Shown here: piece after piece, positions 22,194-30,804 of the stretch | Layout of the letters: each line of letters opens with the position of its first letter | Position numbering within the stretch: position 1 is the stretch's first letter | DNA from: Solimicrobium sp043758755 | Lineage (GTDB): Bacteria; Pseudomonadota; Gammaproteobacteria; Burkholderiales; Burkholderiaceae_D | Direction: 5' to 3' | Assembly: GCA_043758755.1 (NCBI GenBank) | Contig: JAYVMW010000001.1 | Span: 1-64,000 of the forward strand | DNA length: 64,000 nt | Notes under the pieces: model-generated | What the model was told of the DNA's origin: nothing | The model's input: only the letters and a program-made list of their open reading frames with translations | The model's database searches: none | Position numbers and translations under genes: made by a program

Positions 22194-22723
22194 AAAAATT
22201 ATTGTTGCTGGCGCTGTGTCTGATGCTGGGCAGTTGCGCAGCACCGAACGTCCTGCACTACCAGAACCTGCAACCGAAATTCGATCTGGAAAAATATTTT
22301 CTGGGCAGCACCGATGCGTGGGGCATGTTTCAGAAACGCAGCGGTGAAGTGGTGAAACGCTTTCACGTTGAAATCACCGGCAGTAAACAGGGAGAGCAGT
22401 TGCTTCTGGACGAACGCTTCAGTTATGACGACGGCACCCGCCAGCAGCGCGTCTGGACTCTGACCCGTCAGTCCGATGGCAGCTGGCACGGCACGGCACC
22501 GGATGTTGTTGGTGTAGCCATTGGCGAGGTATCGGGCAATGCGCTGCACTGGCAATACAATTTACTGTTGCCGGGGGATGACAGCACCTGGGAAATGCAT
22601 TTTGACGACTGGATGTTCATGATGAATGACACAGTCATGATCAATCGCGCCAGCATGCAGAAATGGGGTATGGAAGCAGGTCAGGTTACGCTGTTCTTTA
22701 CCAAGCGGTGCCAGTCATGCTGA
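22190..22723 (+). CDS. DUF3833 family lipoprotein
   Basis: A 177-aa lipoprotein: the signal peptide ends in LGSC with the lipidated Cys at residue 16. The body matches DUF3833, seen in FDLEKYFLGSTDAWGMFQKRSGEV and WEMHFDDWMFMMND; the fold is probably a lipocalin-like barrel. Family members are recurrently encoded with CFA-type methyltransferases. It overlaps the upstream MFS gene by four bases and the downstream SDR gene by seven. Confidence 0.87.
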   Translation: MKKLLLLALCLMLGSCAAPNVLHYQNLQPKFDLEKYFLGSTDAWGMFQKRSGEVVKRFHVEITGSKQGEQLLLDERFSYDDGTRQQRVWTLTRQSDGSWHGTAPDVVGVAIGEVSGNALHWQYNLLLPGDDSTWEMHFDDWMFMMNDTVMINRASMQKWGMEAGQVTLFFTKRCQSC

Positions 22724-23484
22724 ACGTGCCAATCCGTGACTGGCGCCAACAGCGTGTCTGGGTGATCGGTGCCTCAAGTGGTATCGGTGAAGCCGTTGCC
22801 CAGCAATTGTTGGAAGCCGGTGCCACCGTGATTCTGTCGGCACGGCGTACTGACCTGATGATACGCGCCGCCGGGAGCTATCCGGCGGCCTGCATAATTC
22901 CACTCGATGTGCTCGATCAATACGCCTGGCAAAACGCCTGGCAACAAATTCAGACCCAGTTGGGTGGCGTGGACCAGATTCTGTTTTGCGCTGCAGAATA
23001 CCGCCCTGAACGCAGCTGGGAAGTCAATCCAGAAGCCGCTTTGCGCACACTGAAAATCAATCTGGCCAGTGTATATACCGGACTGGCAACCGTGTTGCCG
23101 GCCATGATGCAGCGTGGTCAGGGCGGCATTGCCATCGTCTCCAGCGTGGCAGGCTATATGGGATTGCCGAATGCCAGTGTGTATGGTCCCAGCAAAGCGG
23201 CTCTGATCAATCTGGCAGAAATTCTGTACACTGACCTGCATCCGCTGGGCATCAACGTGTATTTGATTAACCCCGGTTTTGTGGATACCGGACTGACGCA
23301 AAAGAACAGTTTTTACATGCCCGCACTCCAGACTGCACGTCAGGCTTCGGCAGCCATCCTGCGCGGCATGGCGCGCGGTCAGTTTGAAATTCATTTTCCG
23401 CGCCGGTTTACCCAATTACTGAAACTGTTGCGCTTATTGCCCTATGGCTTGCGTTTCTTTTTATTGAAGAGATTTATTTCATGA
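22717..23484 (+). CDS. Short-chain dehydrogenase/reductase
   Basis: A 255-aa NAD(P)-dependent SDR. The cofactor motif GASSGIGEA is at about residues 17-25 and the catalytic YGPSK motif at about residues 148-152, preceded by a Ser pair in IVSSVAGY. The start giving MLNVPIRDWRQQRVWV is preferred; an in-frame ATG 54 bases upstream lies well inside the previous gene. The substrate is unknown; the operon suggests a lipid-derived alcohol or ketone. Confidence 0.88.
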   Translation: MLNVPIRDWRQQRVWVIGASSGIGEAVAQQLLEAGATVILSARRTDLMIRAAGSYPAACIIPLDVLDQYAWQNAWQQIQTQLGGVDQILFCAAEYRPERSWEVNPEAALRTLKINLASVYTGLATVLPAMMQRGQGGIAIVSSVAGYMGLPNASVYGPSKAALINLAEILYTDLHPLGINVYLINPGFVDTGLTQKNSFYMPALQTARQASAAILRGMARGQFEIHFPRRFTQLLKLLRLLPYGLRFFLLKRFIS

Positions 23485-23900
23485 CCCGACTCGACGCCCT
23501 GCTGGACTGGTACAGCACACTCAGCCCGGCCACGCTGGCGCAGGCTGCCGACCACTACCATTGCGACGCACTATTCAAAGACCCGTTTAATGAAGTCGCG
23601 GGCGTTGTGGCGATTGTGGCGGTATTTGAACATATGTTTTCCACAACGGACCATCCGCGTTTCATTCTGCACGACCGAATCATGCAGGGGCAACAGGCCT
23701 TCGTGACCTGGACGTTTGAATTTGGACTTAACGGCAAACCCTATTCAATTCGTGGTGCTTCTCACATTAAATTCAATGAACACGGCATGGTGCTGCTGCA
23801 CCGCGATTATTGGGACGCAGCCGAAGAACTGTTCCAGAAGCTGCCGCTGGTCGGTGCCCCGGTGCGCTGGCTGCGCGCGCGCTTCAAAGTATCTATTTAA
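23481..23900 (+). CDS. NTF2-like/SnoaL family protein
   Basis: A 139-aa cone-shaped-barrel protein of the NTF2-like superfamily. The pattern LDWYSTLSPATLAQAADHY, DALFKDPFNEVAG and HRDYWDAAEELFQKLP is typical of the members encoded at the end of CFA-type operons. Some relatives are isomerases or binding proteins; no catalytic role is assigned. Its ATG overlaps the SDR stop (ATGA), and it appears to be the last gene of the operon, though no terminator is seen after it. Confidence 0.85.
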   Translation: MTRLDALLDWYSTLSPATLAQAADHYHCDALFKDPFNEVAGVVAIVAVFEHMFSTTDHPRFILHDRIMQGQQAFVTWTFEFGLNGKPYSIRGASHIKFNEHGMVLLHRDYWDAAEELFQKLPLVGAPVRWLRARFKVSI

Positions 23901-24110
23901 CAGCTTGAAACATATGAACGAAAGTTAATCGCTATTTGCAGGGGATGTGCTATGACAAGCTAACCCCACGCCAACAACACGATCTGTCACCGGTCGTACC
24001 TGACGTGTTTGAGCGATAAAGTGCAGGAACCGTTGCCCTGAGTGCAAGCGGCGCCTGACGACAAATCTCCCGTGCTTATGTTCTGTATAGCTGAGAAAGC
24101 GGGAGACAAC

Positions 24111-25286
24111 TTGAAAATTTCACATACGCCACAGTTGCTGGCGAAATCCCTCACGGGCATACGCGGTCTGGATGAGATCACTGAAGGTGGCTTGCCCGAA
24201 GGCTGTACCAGTCTGATCTGTGGCAACGCCGGTTGCACCAAGACCATACTCGGCATGGAATTCCTGCTGCATGGCGCGCTCAAATATAACGAGCCCGGCA
24301 TTTTCGTCTCGTTTGAAGAAACCGATGCTGATCTGACCAGCAATTTTGCTACCATGGGTTACGACCAGGCCGGTGACTACAATCTCGATGGACTGTTCAT
24401 CCGGCTGGGACAGGCAATTGACGCCATCGGTGCCAAACGGGTTGTGCTTGATAGCATCGAAGTGCTGTTCGGCGGCCTGACCAATACGTCAATTCTGCGT
24501 GCCAAACTGCGTCGCCTGTTCCGCTGGCTCAAGGAAAAGGGCGTCACCGCGATTGTGACCGGTGAGCGCGGTGAACGCACCCTGGCGCGCCACGATCTGG
24601 GAGAATACATGGCCGACTGCGTGGTGCTGCTCGATCTGCGTGTTGAAGAACAAATCTCGACCCGACGGTTGCGGGTCGTCAAATATCGCGGCAGTTCGAT
24701 TTTGGTGTCCGGCACGGCTGGCTCCGGCAAAAGCAGTGTTGCGGTCAAATTTGTCGACGCCGCGTGCAGTCGGGGCGAGAGCTGTCTGTACTTTGCCTTT
24801 GAAGAGTCGCCCCAGCAAATCATCCGTAACATGCTGTCGATCGGCATCAACCTGTCGCACTGGATAGAACAGGGTTTGCTGCGCTTCCACGCGTCGCGAC
24901 CTTCGGTGCACGGACGGGAAATGCATCTGATGACCATGCACAAACTGATTCTCGAATTCAATCCGTCCAACGTGGTAGTAGATCCGATCTCGGCGTTGAC
25001 GGTAGTCGGCTCTGACAAGGAAGCCAAGTCGATGCTCACGCGCCTGATTGATTTTCTCAAGACCAAGAAGGCCACCACCATGCTGACCGGCATGACCCAT
25101 GTTGGCGATAAGCTCGAGGCCAGCAACGATTCCATTCCCTCGCTGATCGACACCTGGTTAAGCCTGCGTGACATTGAAGATCAGGGTGAACGCAACCGTG
25201 GCATGTACATACTGAAGTCGCGCGGCATAGCCCATTCAAATCAGATTCGCGAATTTATTCTCAGTGACATTGCCGACCCTTTGTGA
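24111..25286 (+). CDS. KaiC-like RecA-family ATPase with internal deletions
   Basis: A KaiC-family protein of about 391 aa; double-domain relatives are commonly longer than 500 aa. The N-terminal (CI) P-loop reads GNAGCTKT at residues 38-45, with Thr where the Walker A Gly should precede Lys44. After GYD (residue 85) the chain jumps to AGDYNLDGLFIRLG, missing some 25 residues. At residues 191-196 KYRGSS of CI joins directly to ILVSGTAGSGKS of CII (Walker A 201-208 intact), so the linker and the start of CII are missing. The C-terminal tail is also short. The frame is open throughout. I chose the TTG five bases after GGGAG (24101-24105); a GTG at 24042 and an ATG at 24078 are alternatives. No kaiB is nearby. 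Confidence 0.82.
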   Translation: MKISHTPQLLAKSLTGIRGLDEITEGGLPEGCTSLICGNAGCTKTILGMEFLLHGALKYNEPGIFVSFEETDADLTSNFATMGYDQAGDYNLDGLFIRLGQAIDAIGAKRVVLDSIEVLFGGLTNTSILRAKLRRLFRWLKEKGVTAIVTGERGERTLARHDLGEYMADCVVLLDLRVEEQISTRRLRVVKYRGSSILVSGTAGSGKSSVAVKFVDAACSRGESCLYFAFEESPQQIIRNMLSIGINLSHWIEQGLLRFHASRPSVHGREMHLMTMHKLILEFNPSNVVVDPISALTVVGSDKEAKSMLTRLIDFLKTKKATTMLTGMTHVGDKLEASNDSIPSLIDTWLSLRDIEDQGERNRGMYILKSRGIAHSNQIREFILSDIADPL

Positions 25287-25319
25287 GCACGACCGGCACT
25301 GACCTGCTGCAACTTCACT

Positions 25320-26132
25320 TCAGTCCTTGAATTCAGCAGGTCGCTTGCCCATATTGGCCATCATGGCTTCCTGCAGATCATTGGACATCAGCATGGCGGC
25401 ATTCCAGGTGGCGATGTATTTCAGGCCGTCTTCCACCGAATGGTCGCGTGCGTAGCTGATCATTTCCTTGGTGCCGCGGATGGCCAGAGGTGACTTCGCG
25501 GCGATGTCAGCAGCAATTTCCAGCACACCTGCGCGCAGCGCTTCGCGTGATTCAAACACGCGGTTAACCAGGTGGATGTCACGCGCTTCGGCAGCATCAA
25601 CCCTGCGACCAGTGTAGGCCAGTTCCCGCGCCATGCCATCGCCAATCAGTTTTGGCAGTCGTTGCAGTGTGCCGACATCGGCGGTCATGCCGATGTCGAT
25701 TTCCTTGATGGTGAAATACGCGTCGCTCGAGCAATAGCGCATGTCGGCGCAGGTAATCAAATCAATACCGCCGCCCACACAGGCACCATGAACCGCGGCC
25801 AGTACCGGTTTGCGACAGCGCTCCAGACTGGTCAGGGTGTCCTGCAGATCCAGAATGATGGAGCGCAGCGCTTCGCGTTTGCGGCCTTCACACTCGTTCT
25901 GGATTTGCGCGCCCAGTCCCATCATCATCTGCAGTTCGATACCCGAAGTAAAGGTCTTTCCTTCTGCTTCGAGAATCGCCACCCGCGCCGTTGGGGTGGA
26001 GTCCACCCATTCGAACGCAGTGCGAATCTCGCGCCACATCGGCAGATTCATCGCATTTGCTTTCTCGGGGCGGTTGAGCCGAATAATGGCGATGTGGTCA
26101 GTCAGGCTGACGGATAAGGTTTCGTAAGTCAT
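25320..26132 (-). CDS. Crotonase family, dienoyl-CoA isomerase-like
   Basis: A 270-aa enoyl-CoA hydratase/isomerase family protein. The oxyanion-hole regions are AEGKTFTSGIELQMMM and VHGACVGGGIDLI. The stretch TIKEIDIGMTADVGTLQRLPKLIGDG closely matches the active-site segment of delta3,5-delta2,4-dienoyl-CoA isomerases, including its Glu and Asp, so isomerisation of conjugated dienoyl-CoA during beta-oxidation of unsaturated fatty acids is the best guess. The start giving MTYETLSVSL was chosen over an upstream extension without family support. It is convergent with the KaiC gene. Confidence 0.88.
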   Translation of the reverse strand: MTYETLSVSLTDHIAIIRLNRPEKANAMNLPMWREIRTAFEWVDSTPTARVAILEAEGKTFTSGIELQMMMGLGAQIQNECEGRKREALRSIILDLQDTLTSLERCRKPVLAAVHGACVGGGIDLITCADMRYCSSDAYFTIKEIDIGMTADVGTLQRLPKLIGDGMARELAYTGRRVDAAEARDIHLVNRVFESREALRAGVLEIAADIAAKSPLAIRGTKEMISYARDHSVEDGLKYIATWNAAMLMSNDLQEAMMANMGKRPAEFKD

Positions 26133-26402
26133 GGCTAAACTTTCAGTTCGATTGGGTAAGAATATTTTTTCTGCTGGGCGCTGATCCAATGATTTTAAAA
26201 GAATAAGGCACCAGGTCAATTCACTCTGGAGGGCATTGTGCAACACAACCTTTCCGATATCAACTTCATCACTCTGATCTGTCTTTATAAACTGACGCGC
26301 ACCGTTTATTCGATAGTAAAATGCGATTCATCTCAAACAGGTCATTTTAATTTTTGTAAATCCCGAAATCCGATCAACTCAGGCTGGATAAGGAAATCAC
26401 AG
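26133..26402. other. Divergent intergenic region, crotonase versus MsrB-like gene
   Basis: About 270 nt separate the two starts. An ORF extension of the MsrB-like gene runs through it but has no family support. A TAAAAT box at 26317-26322 could be a -10 element for the MsrB-like gene, but its -35 partner (CTGACG, 26292-26297) is 19 bp away, so this is weak. Confidence 0.35.
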
Positions 26403-26951
26403 ATGAAAAAAAATCAAAACCCGGCACGCCGATTCATGTTGAAATTGGGAGCCGGAATGGTTCTCGCAGCACTGCCGCTGACCAAGTCGCTGGCTGATGT
26501 CTTGTCAGAACTGTCATCGAATGCCATGGTGACTATCGAAGAATTTTCTTCTGACGGCAAAAGCACTGGCGCGCAGCGTGTTGCCAAAATCATCAAAACC
26601 GACGCCGAATGGCGCGCCAGTCTGCCCGCCGAGGTCTATGATGTGACGCGCCTCGGTGAACCCGATCATCCCTACACCGGCAGTCTGTGGAATGCGCGCA
26701 GTCCCGGCATTTACCGTTGTATCTGCTGTGGCGCGGCACTGTTCGATTCAGACAGCAAATTTGAATCCGGCACCGGCTGGCCGAGTTTCTGGCAGCCGAT
26801 TTCGGCGTTAAACATCAACCGGGAGCATGACCTGTTTGCCTGCAGCCGCTGTGATGCGCACATCGGAGTTGTGGTTGCCGACGGTCCGGAGCCGACCGGG
26901 TTGCGATTTTCAGCCCGCACGCTGGCCCTGAAATTCGAAGCCAGAGCCTGA
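26403..26951 (+). CDS. Tat-exported MsrB-fold protein lacking the catalytic Cys
   Basis: A 182-aa protein with an RRFMLK twin-arginine motif and hydrophobic stretch at the N terminus, followed by a methionine-(R)-sulfoxide reductase B domain. The zinc Cys pairs are kept (C106/C109 and C147/C150), as are GTGWPSFW and the His in CDAH (H153). However, the position of the catalytic Cys (usual RYCINS) is RFSART here, giving Ser170 and Arg172 in place of Cys and Asn, and the second active-site His (usual GHVF) is Val156. The frame is continuous, so this is substitution rather than frameshift. It may be inactive as a reductase, or have another role. The fRMsr gene follows after 68 nt. Confidence 0.85.
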   Translation: MKKNQNPARRFMLKLGAGMVLAALPLTKSLADVLSELSSNAMVTIEEFSSDGKSTGAQRVAKIIKTDAEWRASLPAEVYDVTRLGEPDHPYTGSLWNARSPGIYRCICCGAALFDSDSKFESGTGWPSFWQPISALNINREHDLFACSRCDAHIGVVVADGPEPTGLRFSARTLALKFEARA

Positions 26952-27019
26952 ACTGACACCTGCGAGTCGGCGCGGCAGGTACAATGCGCCATCCTGATTA
27001 ATCTGATTGAAAAAATTTC

Positions 27020-27523
27020 ATGTTTACTTCTTCCGGCCCGTCCAACAATCCCGAATATCTGACGCTTGAAAGTCAGCTGATCAGCCTGCTCGAAGGCGAA
27101 CAGGATCTGACTTCCAATGCGGCACAGTTTTCAGCCTTTTTATTTGAAACCATCGCCGACTTGAACTGGGCCGGCGTGTATCTGGTCCGGCCAGCCAAAA
27201 ACGGCAAGGACCGCGAATTGCTGGTCGGACCATTTCAGGGCAAGGTGGCCTGTGCGCGGATTCCTTTTGGCAAAGGCGTATGCGGCACGGCGGCGCAGGA
27301 AAAGCGCACGATCATGGTGGCTGATGTACATGATTTTCCCGGTCATATTGCCTGCGACTCGGCTTCAAACTCCGAGATCGTGATTCCGCTGATTAAAGAC
27401 GGTGAGCTGGTTGGCGTACTGGATATGGACAGTCCGAGCCTGGGGCGCTTCAATCTTGAAGATCAGTTGGGGCTGGAAATGCTGGCGGCGACTTTTGTGG
27501 ATGCGACCTGTTTTGACCGGTAG
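27020..27523 (+). CDS. msrC: Free methionine-(R)-sulfoxide reductase (GAF domain)
   Basis: A 167-aa cytoplasmic GAF-domain enzyme that reduces free L-methionine-(R)-sulfoxide with thioredoxin. The three functional Cys are all present: C78 (VACARIPF), C88 (GKGVCGTAA) and C112 (HIACDSAS), with the same spacing as C84, C94 and C118 of the E. coli enzyme. The C-terminal GAF helix region (VGVLDMDSPSLGRF) is standard. It lies on the same strand as the MsrB-like gene, suggesting a shared methionine-sulfoxide theme. Confidence 0.93.
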   Translation: MFTSSGPSNNPEYLTLESQLISLLEGEQDLTSNAAQFSAFLFETIADLNWAGVYLVRPAKNGKDRELLVGPFQGKVACARIPFGKGVCGTAAQEKRTIMVADVHDFPGHIACDSASNSEIVIPLIKDGELVGVLDMDSPSLGRFNLEDQLGLEMLAATFVDATCFDR

Positions 27524-27819
27524 TTCACGGTCCCTCAGAAAGGAATGTGCGCGGCGGAACGACAGCAACCCTTTAATTGTATTAGTTTCGATTTGATCGT
27601 CCGTGCTTTGATCGCGCGCGGAGCCACCACACGGGAAATTCAGATGGCATTTGTGATGTCTTGATTACGATTATTTTCAAACCTCTCCCAAATGCCCGCA
27701 AGTTCAATTTCCTTTAACTTAAATCAACTCAACGCCAGAAATGCCGATTTCTGCATTGTTCTGTTACCTTCCCTTTGCTATTGTTCAAAAGTGCGGAAGA
27801 ATAAACAACAGGACGGCCA
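27524..27819. other. Intergenic stretch upstream of kup
   Basis: About 296 nt with no supportable gene. It holds one perfect 7-bp hairpin (27736-27742/27747-27753, loop GCCG) without a T-run. No clear promoter boxes. Confidence 0.4.
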
Positions 27820-29802
27820 ATGGAACAAGGCTCCATAGACAGCAATCCAGATCAAGACCAACAGCCGGATCACAACGCGCAGATCGAAACTTCACATCGT
27901 CCTGCAAAAGGTATTCTTTTATTAAGCCTGGGTGCACTGGGCGTGGTTTATGGTGATATTGGCACGTCACCACTGTATGCGCTCAATCTTATGTTTTTCG
28001 GAGTCAGACCGGTTGCCCTGACCAATGCCAATATTCTCGGCGGAATTTCACTGGTGATCTGGGCGCTGAGCGTGGTTGTCTCGCTCAAATATGCCTTGTT
28101 TGTTTTGCGCGCAGATAACGATGGTGAAGGCGGCGTGTTTGCCCTGTATGGATTGCTGGATAAATTCAACAAGAGGCGCCTGGCCGGTGTGTCGTGGCTG
28201 CTGTTGATCGGTGCCGGATTACTGTTCGGGGATGGTGTGATCACCCCGGCCATCAGCGTGTTGTCAGCCATTGAGGGCATTGGCGTTGCGACACCCGTTT
28301 CCAGTCACGCCATCATATTGATTACCCTGATCATCGTTACTTTTGTCTTCAGTTTTCAGTACAAGGGAACGGGCGGCCTTGGCCGGGTCTTTGGCCCGAT
28401 TATCATCGTCTGGTTTGTGGTACTCGCGTTGCTGGGTCTGCACCAGATACGACTGCATCCTGAAATTTTTCAGGCATTCAATCCAATGTACGGTCTGCAG
28501 TTTCTGCTGCACAGTGACTGGTATGCCAGTCTGCTGGTGCTGGGGGCGCTGGTACTGGTGCTGACGGGTGGCGAAGCGATGTATGCCAATATGGGTCATT
28601 TTGGCGCCAAGCCGATACGGCTCAGCTGGTTTCTGATGGTTTATCCGGCACTCATACTGAATTACCTCGGTCAGGGGGCTTTTCTGCTGGGTGGTGGGCA
28701 GCGTGTCGGGGGCAATCTTTTTTACAGCATGGTCCCGTCTGACTGGCTGTATCCGATGGTGGTGCTGGCGACGATGGCCACCGTAATTGCATCGCAGGCG
28801 CTGATTTCCGGTGCATTTTCTTTAGCCTCGCAATCCATCGCACTGGAAGTGCTGCCGCGCCTGAAGGTGAAGCACACCCATCATGATCATGTGGGACAGG
28901 TTTATGTGCCTTTCATTAATTGGTCGCTGTATCTGGGTTGTGTAATTCTGGTGATTACTTTTGGTTCCAGTGAAGCGCTGGGTGCGGCGTATGGTCTGGC
29001 TGAATCCGGCGTAATGGTGACAACCTCAACGGCGATGTTTTGTATTGCGCGCCGCTATTGGCACTGGAGCGTACTGCGCAGTGCAGCGCTGTTTGGTTGC
29101 TTCGGTTTTGTGGAGATCGCATTTCTGGTGGCGAAATCGATCAAATTCATAGAAGGTGGCTTCGTACCCATATTGATCGGCTGCGCCATCTTTATCACCA
29201 TGGCGACCTGGCGCTGGGGCCGCAAAGCCACTTTCGACGCTTATGCCGCCAATTACACAATACCGATGAGCGCGATGATTCAGCATCATCGCGATCTGCC
29301 GTCGTATCTCGAACGCACTTCCATTTTGATGGTGCCAGTGGTTGTGCATTCCAGCAAAGTCAGAACGCCAACCTTGCTGCAGATGATGTGGAAGAGGACC
29401 GGCGCGCTGGCGCGCAATATTATTTACGTTCAGGTCAAACATCTGAAAGTGCCGTTCATGCACGGCAACCGGTATTCGGTGCACGTACTGGAACGTAACG
29501 AGCGCGGCAGCATTATTCATGTCCAGATGCAGTTTGGATTTATGGAAGATCCCAATGTGGAAATCGCATTACAGGAAATGCTGGAGCACAAAGACATCAA
29601 CCTGCCCACCAATCTGCGACACTGGGTGGTACATGTAGCAGTTGAAAATCTGATTGCCGACAAGACCATGTCGTGGCTGAGCCGCATGCGGCTGGAGTTT
29701 TTTATTCTGTTAAGAACAGCGTGCCGGCCTGCGTATTTTCATTACGGATTGGGCAACAAGGTGGCATTATCCGCCGAAATTTTCCCTATCGATATCAAGT
29801 GA
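27820..29802 (+). CDS. kup: Low-affinity potassium transporter Kup
   Basis: A 660-aa inner-membrane K+/H+ symporter of the KUP/HAK/KT family. The signature GALGVVYGDIGTSPLYAL starts at about residue 37, followed by about twelve membrane segments to residue 460 and a cytoplasmic C-terminal domain of about 200 residues. The N-terminal 30 residues are unusually rich in Asp, Gln and Asn. Length is within the family range. It is a single gene, convergent with the downstream hydrolase. Confidence 0.95.
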   Translation: MEQGSIDSNPDQDQQPDHNAQIETSHRPAKGILLLSLGALGVVYGDIGTSPLYALNLMFFGVRPVALTNANILGGISLVIWALSVVVSLKYALFVLRADNDGEGGVFALYGLLDKFNKRRLAGVSWLLLIGAGLLFGDGVITPAISVLSAIEGIGVATPVSSHAIILITLIIVTFVFSFQYKGTGGLGRVFGPIIIVWFVVLALLGLHQIRLHPEIFQAFNPMYGLQFLLHSDWYASLLVLGALVLVLTGGEAMYANMGHFGAKPIRLSWFLMVYPALILNYLGQGAFLLGGGQRVGGNLFYSMVPSDWLYPMVVLATMATVIASQALISGAFSLASQSIALEVLPRLKVKHTHHDHVGQVYVPFINWSLYLGCVILVITFGSSEALGAAYGLAESGVMVTTSTAMFCIARRYWHWSVLRSAALFGCFGFVEIAFLVAKSIKFIEGGFVPILIGCAIFITMATWRWGRKATFDAYAANYTIPMSAMIQHHRDLPSYLERTSILMVPVVVHSSKVRTPTLLQMMWKRTGALARNIIYVQVKHLKVPFMHGNRYSVHVLERNERGSIIHVQMQFGFMEDPNVEIALQEMLEHKDINLPTNLRHWVVHVAVENLIADKTMSWLSRMRLEFFILLRTACRPAYFHYGLGNKVALSAEIFPIDIK

Positions 29803-29893
29803 AGATTGACTGCCTGAAGCTCGTTGCTGTCCTGAATGGGTATTTACGCCAAAAAGGTGACAACGTGGCTGGTAAAGATTTTGGAAAATTGCA

Positions 29894-30760
29894 TTATTCC
29901 TGAATTTCCCCGCGCACGGCATGGGCCAGCATCGGCCAGGTAGTCTGATGCGATTTGCGAAACCAGTCCAGATGACCAATGGCTTTGAGCCCAAACTGTG
30001 CCGGTTGCACCACCACGGTGGTGCGCAGGGCATTGGGAAAGGTGCGCATCAGATCAGCCACAGTCGCGCTGGTGGCGATGTCATCATCGGTAGCATAAAA
30101 GGAGGTGAAAGGAATGCGGATGTCTGCATGAAAATCCTGTTCTGGTTTTCCGACAACAGCGTTGGTGGCGTAGCCGCCGGCTGCACACCATTGGCCCCAC
30201 TGTGCGGCAATGCCGGAGGGCAGGTTTTCTCCCAGACCTAATTTTGAATTGGGTGCATATCCGATCAAGCGGATGGCCAGCGGAACGATGCAGCGCAATC
30301 CCAGCCAGGCCTTGAATCGGAAGGCCGCGCGCATGCCCTTGAACCAGCCGGTTGAGATGGCTACCCCAACTACCCGTTCGATGTGATTGTGGTTGGGCAT
30401 GAGTCCAATCATCTGGCCGCCCGCACTGTGGCCCAGCAGTACCGCCTTGTCTGTCCCGGTACGCTGCAGCAGCCAGTCCAGCGCACTCACCAGGTCTTGT
30501 TGTCCCCACTCAGCCAGGGTTGCTGTGCTGTCCTGTAATTTACCGTGCAGCGACAGACCTATACCACGGTAATCGAAGACCAGAACATCGTGACCCTGTA
30601 GTGAAAGCCAATGCGCAAAACGCAGGTAAAAAAACTGTTTGACGCCGGTGGCCGGGCACAGCAGCACGGGTAATCCGTTAGCAATTGGCTCTGCCCTGAA
30701 AAAGTGGCCAATCAGACGTTCGCCGTCGGCGCAGACGATTTCAGCCGATTCAGATTTCAT
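29894..30760 (-). CDS. Alpha/beta hydrolase
   Basis: A 288-aa alpha/beta-hydrolase. The nucleophile elbow is GHSAGG at about residues 130-135, the oxyanion region lies in CPATGVKQFFY and the FDYRGIGLS strand precedes it; the catalytic His is probably in AIGHLDWFRKS near the C terminus. Family members of this type are annotated as serine hydrolases of unknown substrate. It is the downstream member of a minus-strand run that includes ubiX, grxD and tex. Confidence 0.85.
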   Translation of the reverse strand: MKSESAEIVCADGERLIGHFFRAEPIANGLPVLLCPATGVKQFFYLRFAHWLSLQGHDVLVFDYRGIGLSLHGKLQDSTATLAEWGQQDLVSALDWLLQRTGTDKAVLLGHSAGGQMIGLMPNHNHIERVVGVAISTGWFKGMRAAFRFKAWLGLRCIVPLAIRLIGYAPNSKLGLGENLPSGIAAQWGQWCAAGGYATNAVVGKPEQDFHADIRIPFTSFYATDDDIATSATVADLMRTFPNALRTTVVVQPAQFGLKAIGHLDWFRKSHQTTWPMLAHAVRGEIQE

Positions 30761-30804
30761 GGTTGGGCCTATTCAGGGATTGTGACAGGTGAAAGTCAGA
30801 CGCA

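Noticed and set aside
24377..25174. 265-codon frame antisense to the KaiC-like gene
   Set aside because: The plus-strand frame carries clear KaiC motifs; the antisense product is Arg/Ser-rich without any domain.
24111..25286. KaiC-like gene as a frameshifted pseudogene
   Set aside because: Both missing segments are in frame and the frame stays open to a normal stop, so I call it a coding gene with deletions.
25299..25345. Inverted repeat CCTGCTG/CAGCAGG between the KaiC-like and crotonase genes as a terminator
   Set aside because: The loop is long, one arm lies within the crotonase coding end and there is no T-run.
26898..26951. Frameshift as the reason for the missing MsrB catalytic Cys
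   Set aside because: The frame aligns before and after the site (PTGLRF and LALKF), so the loss is by substitution.
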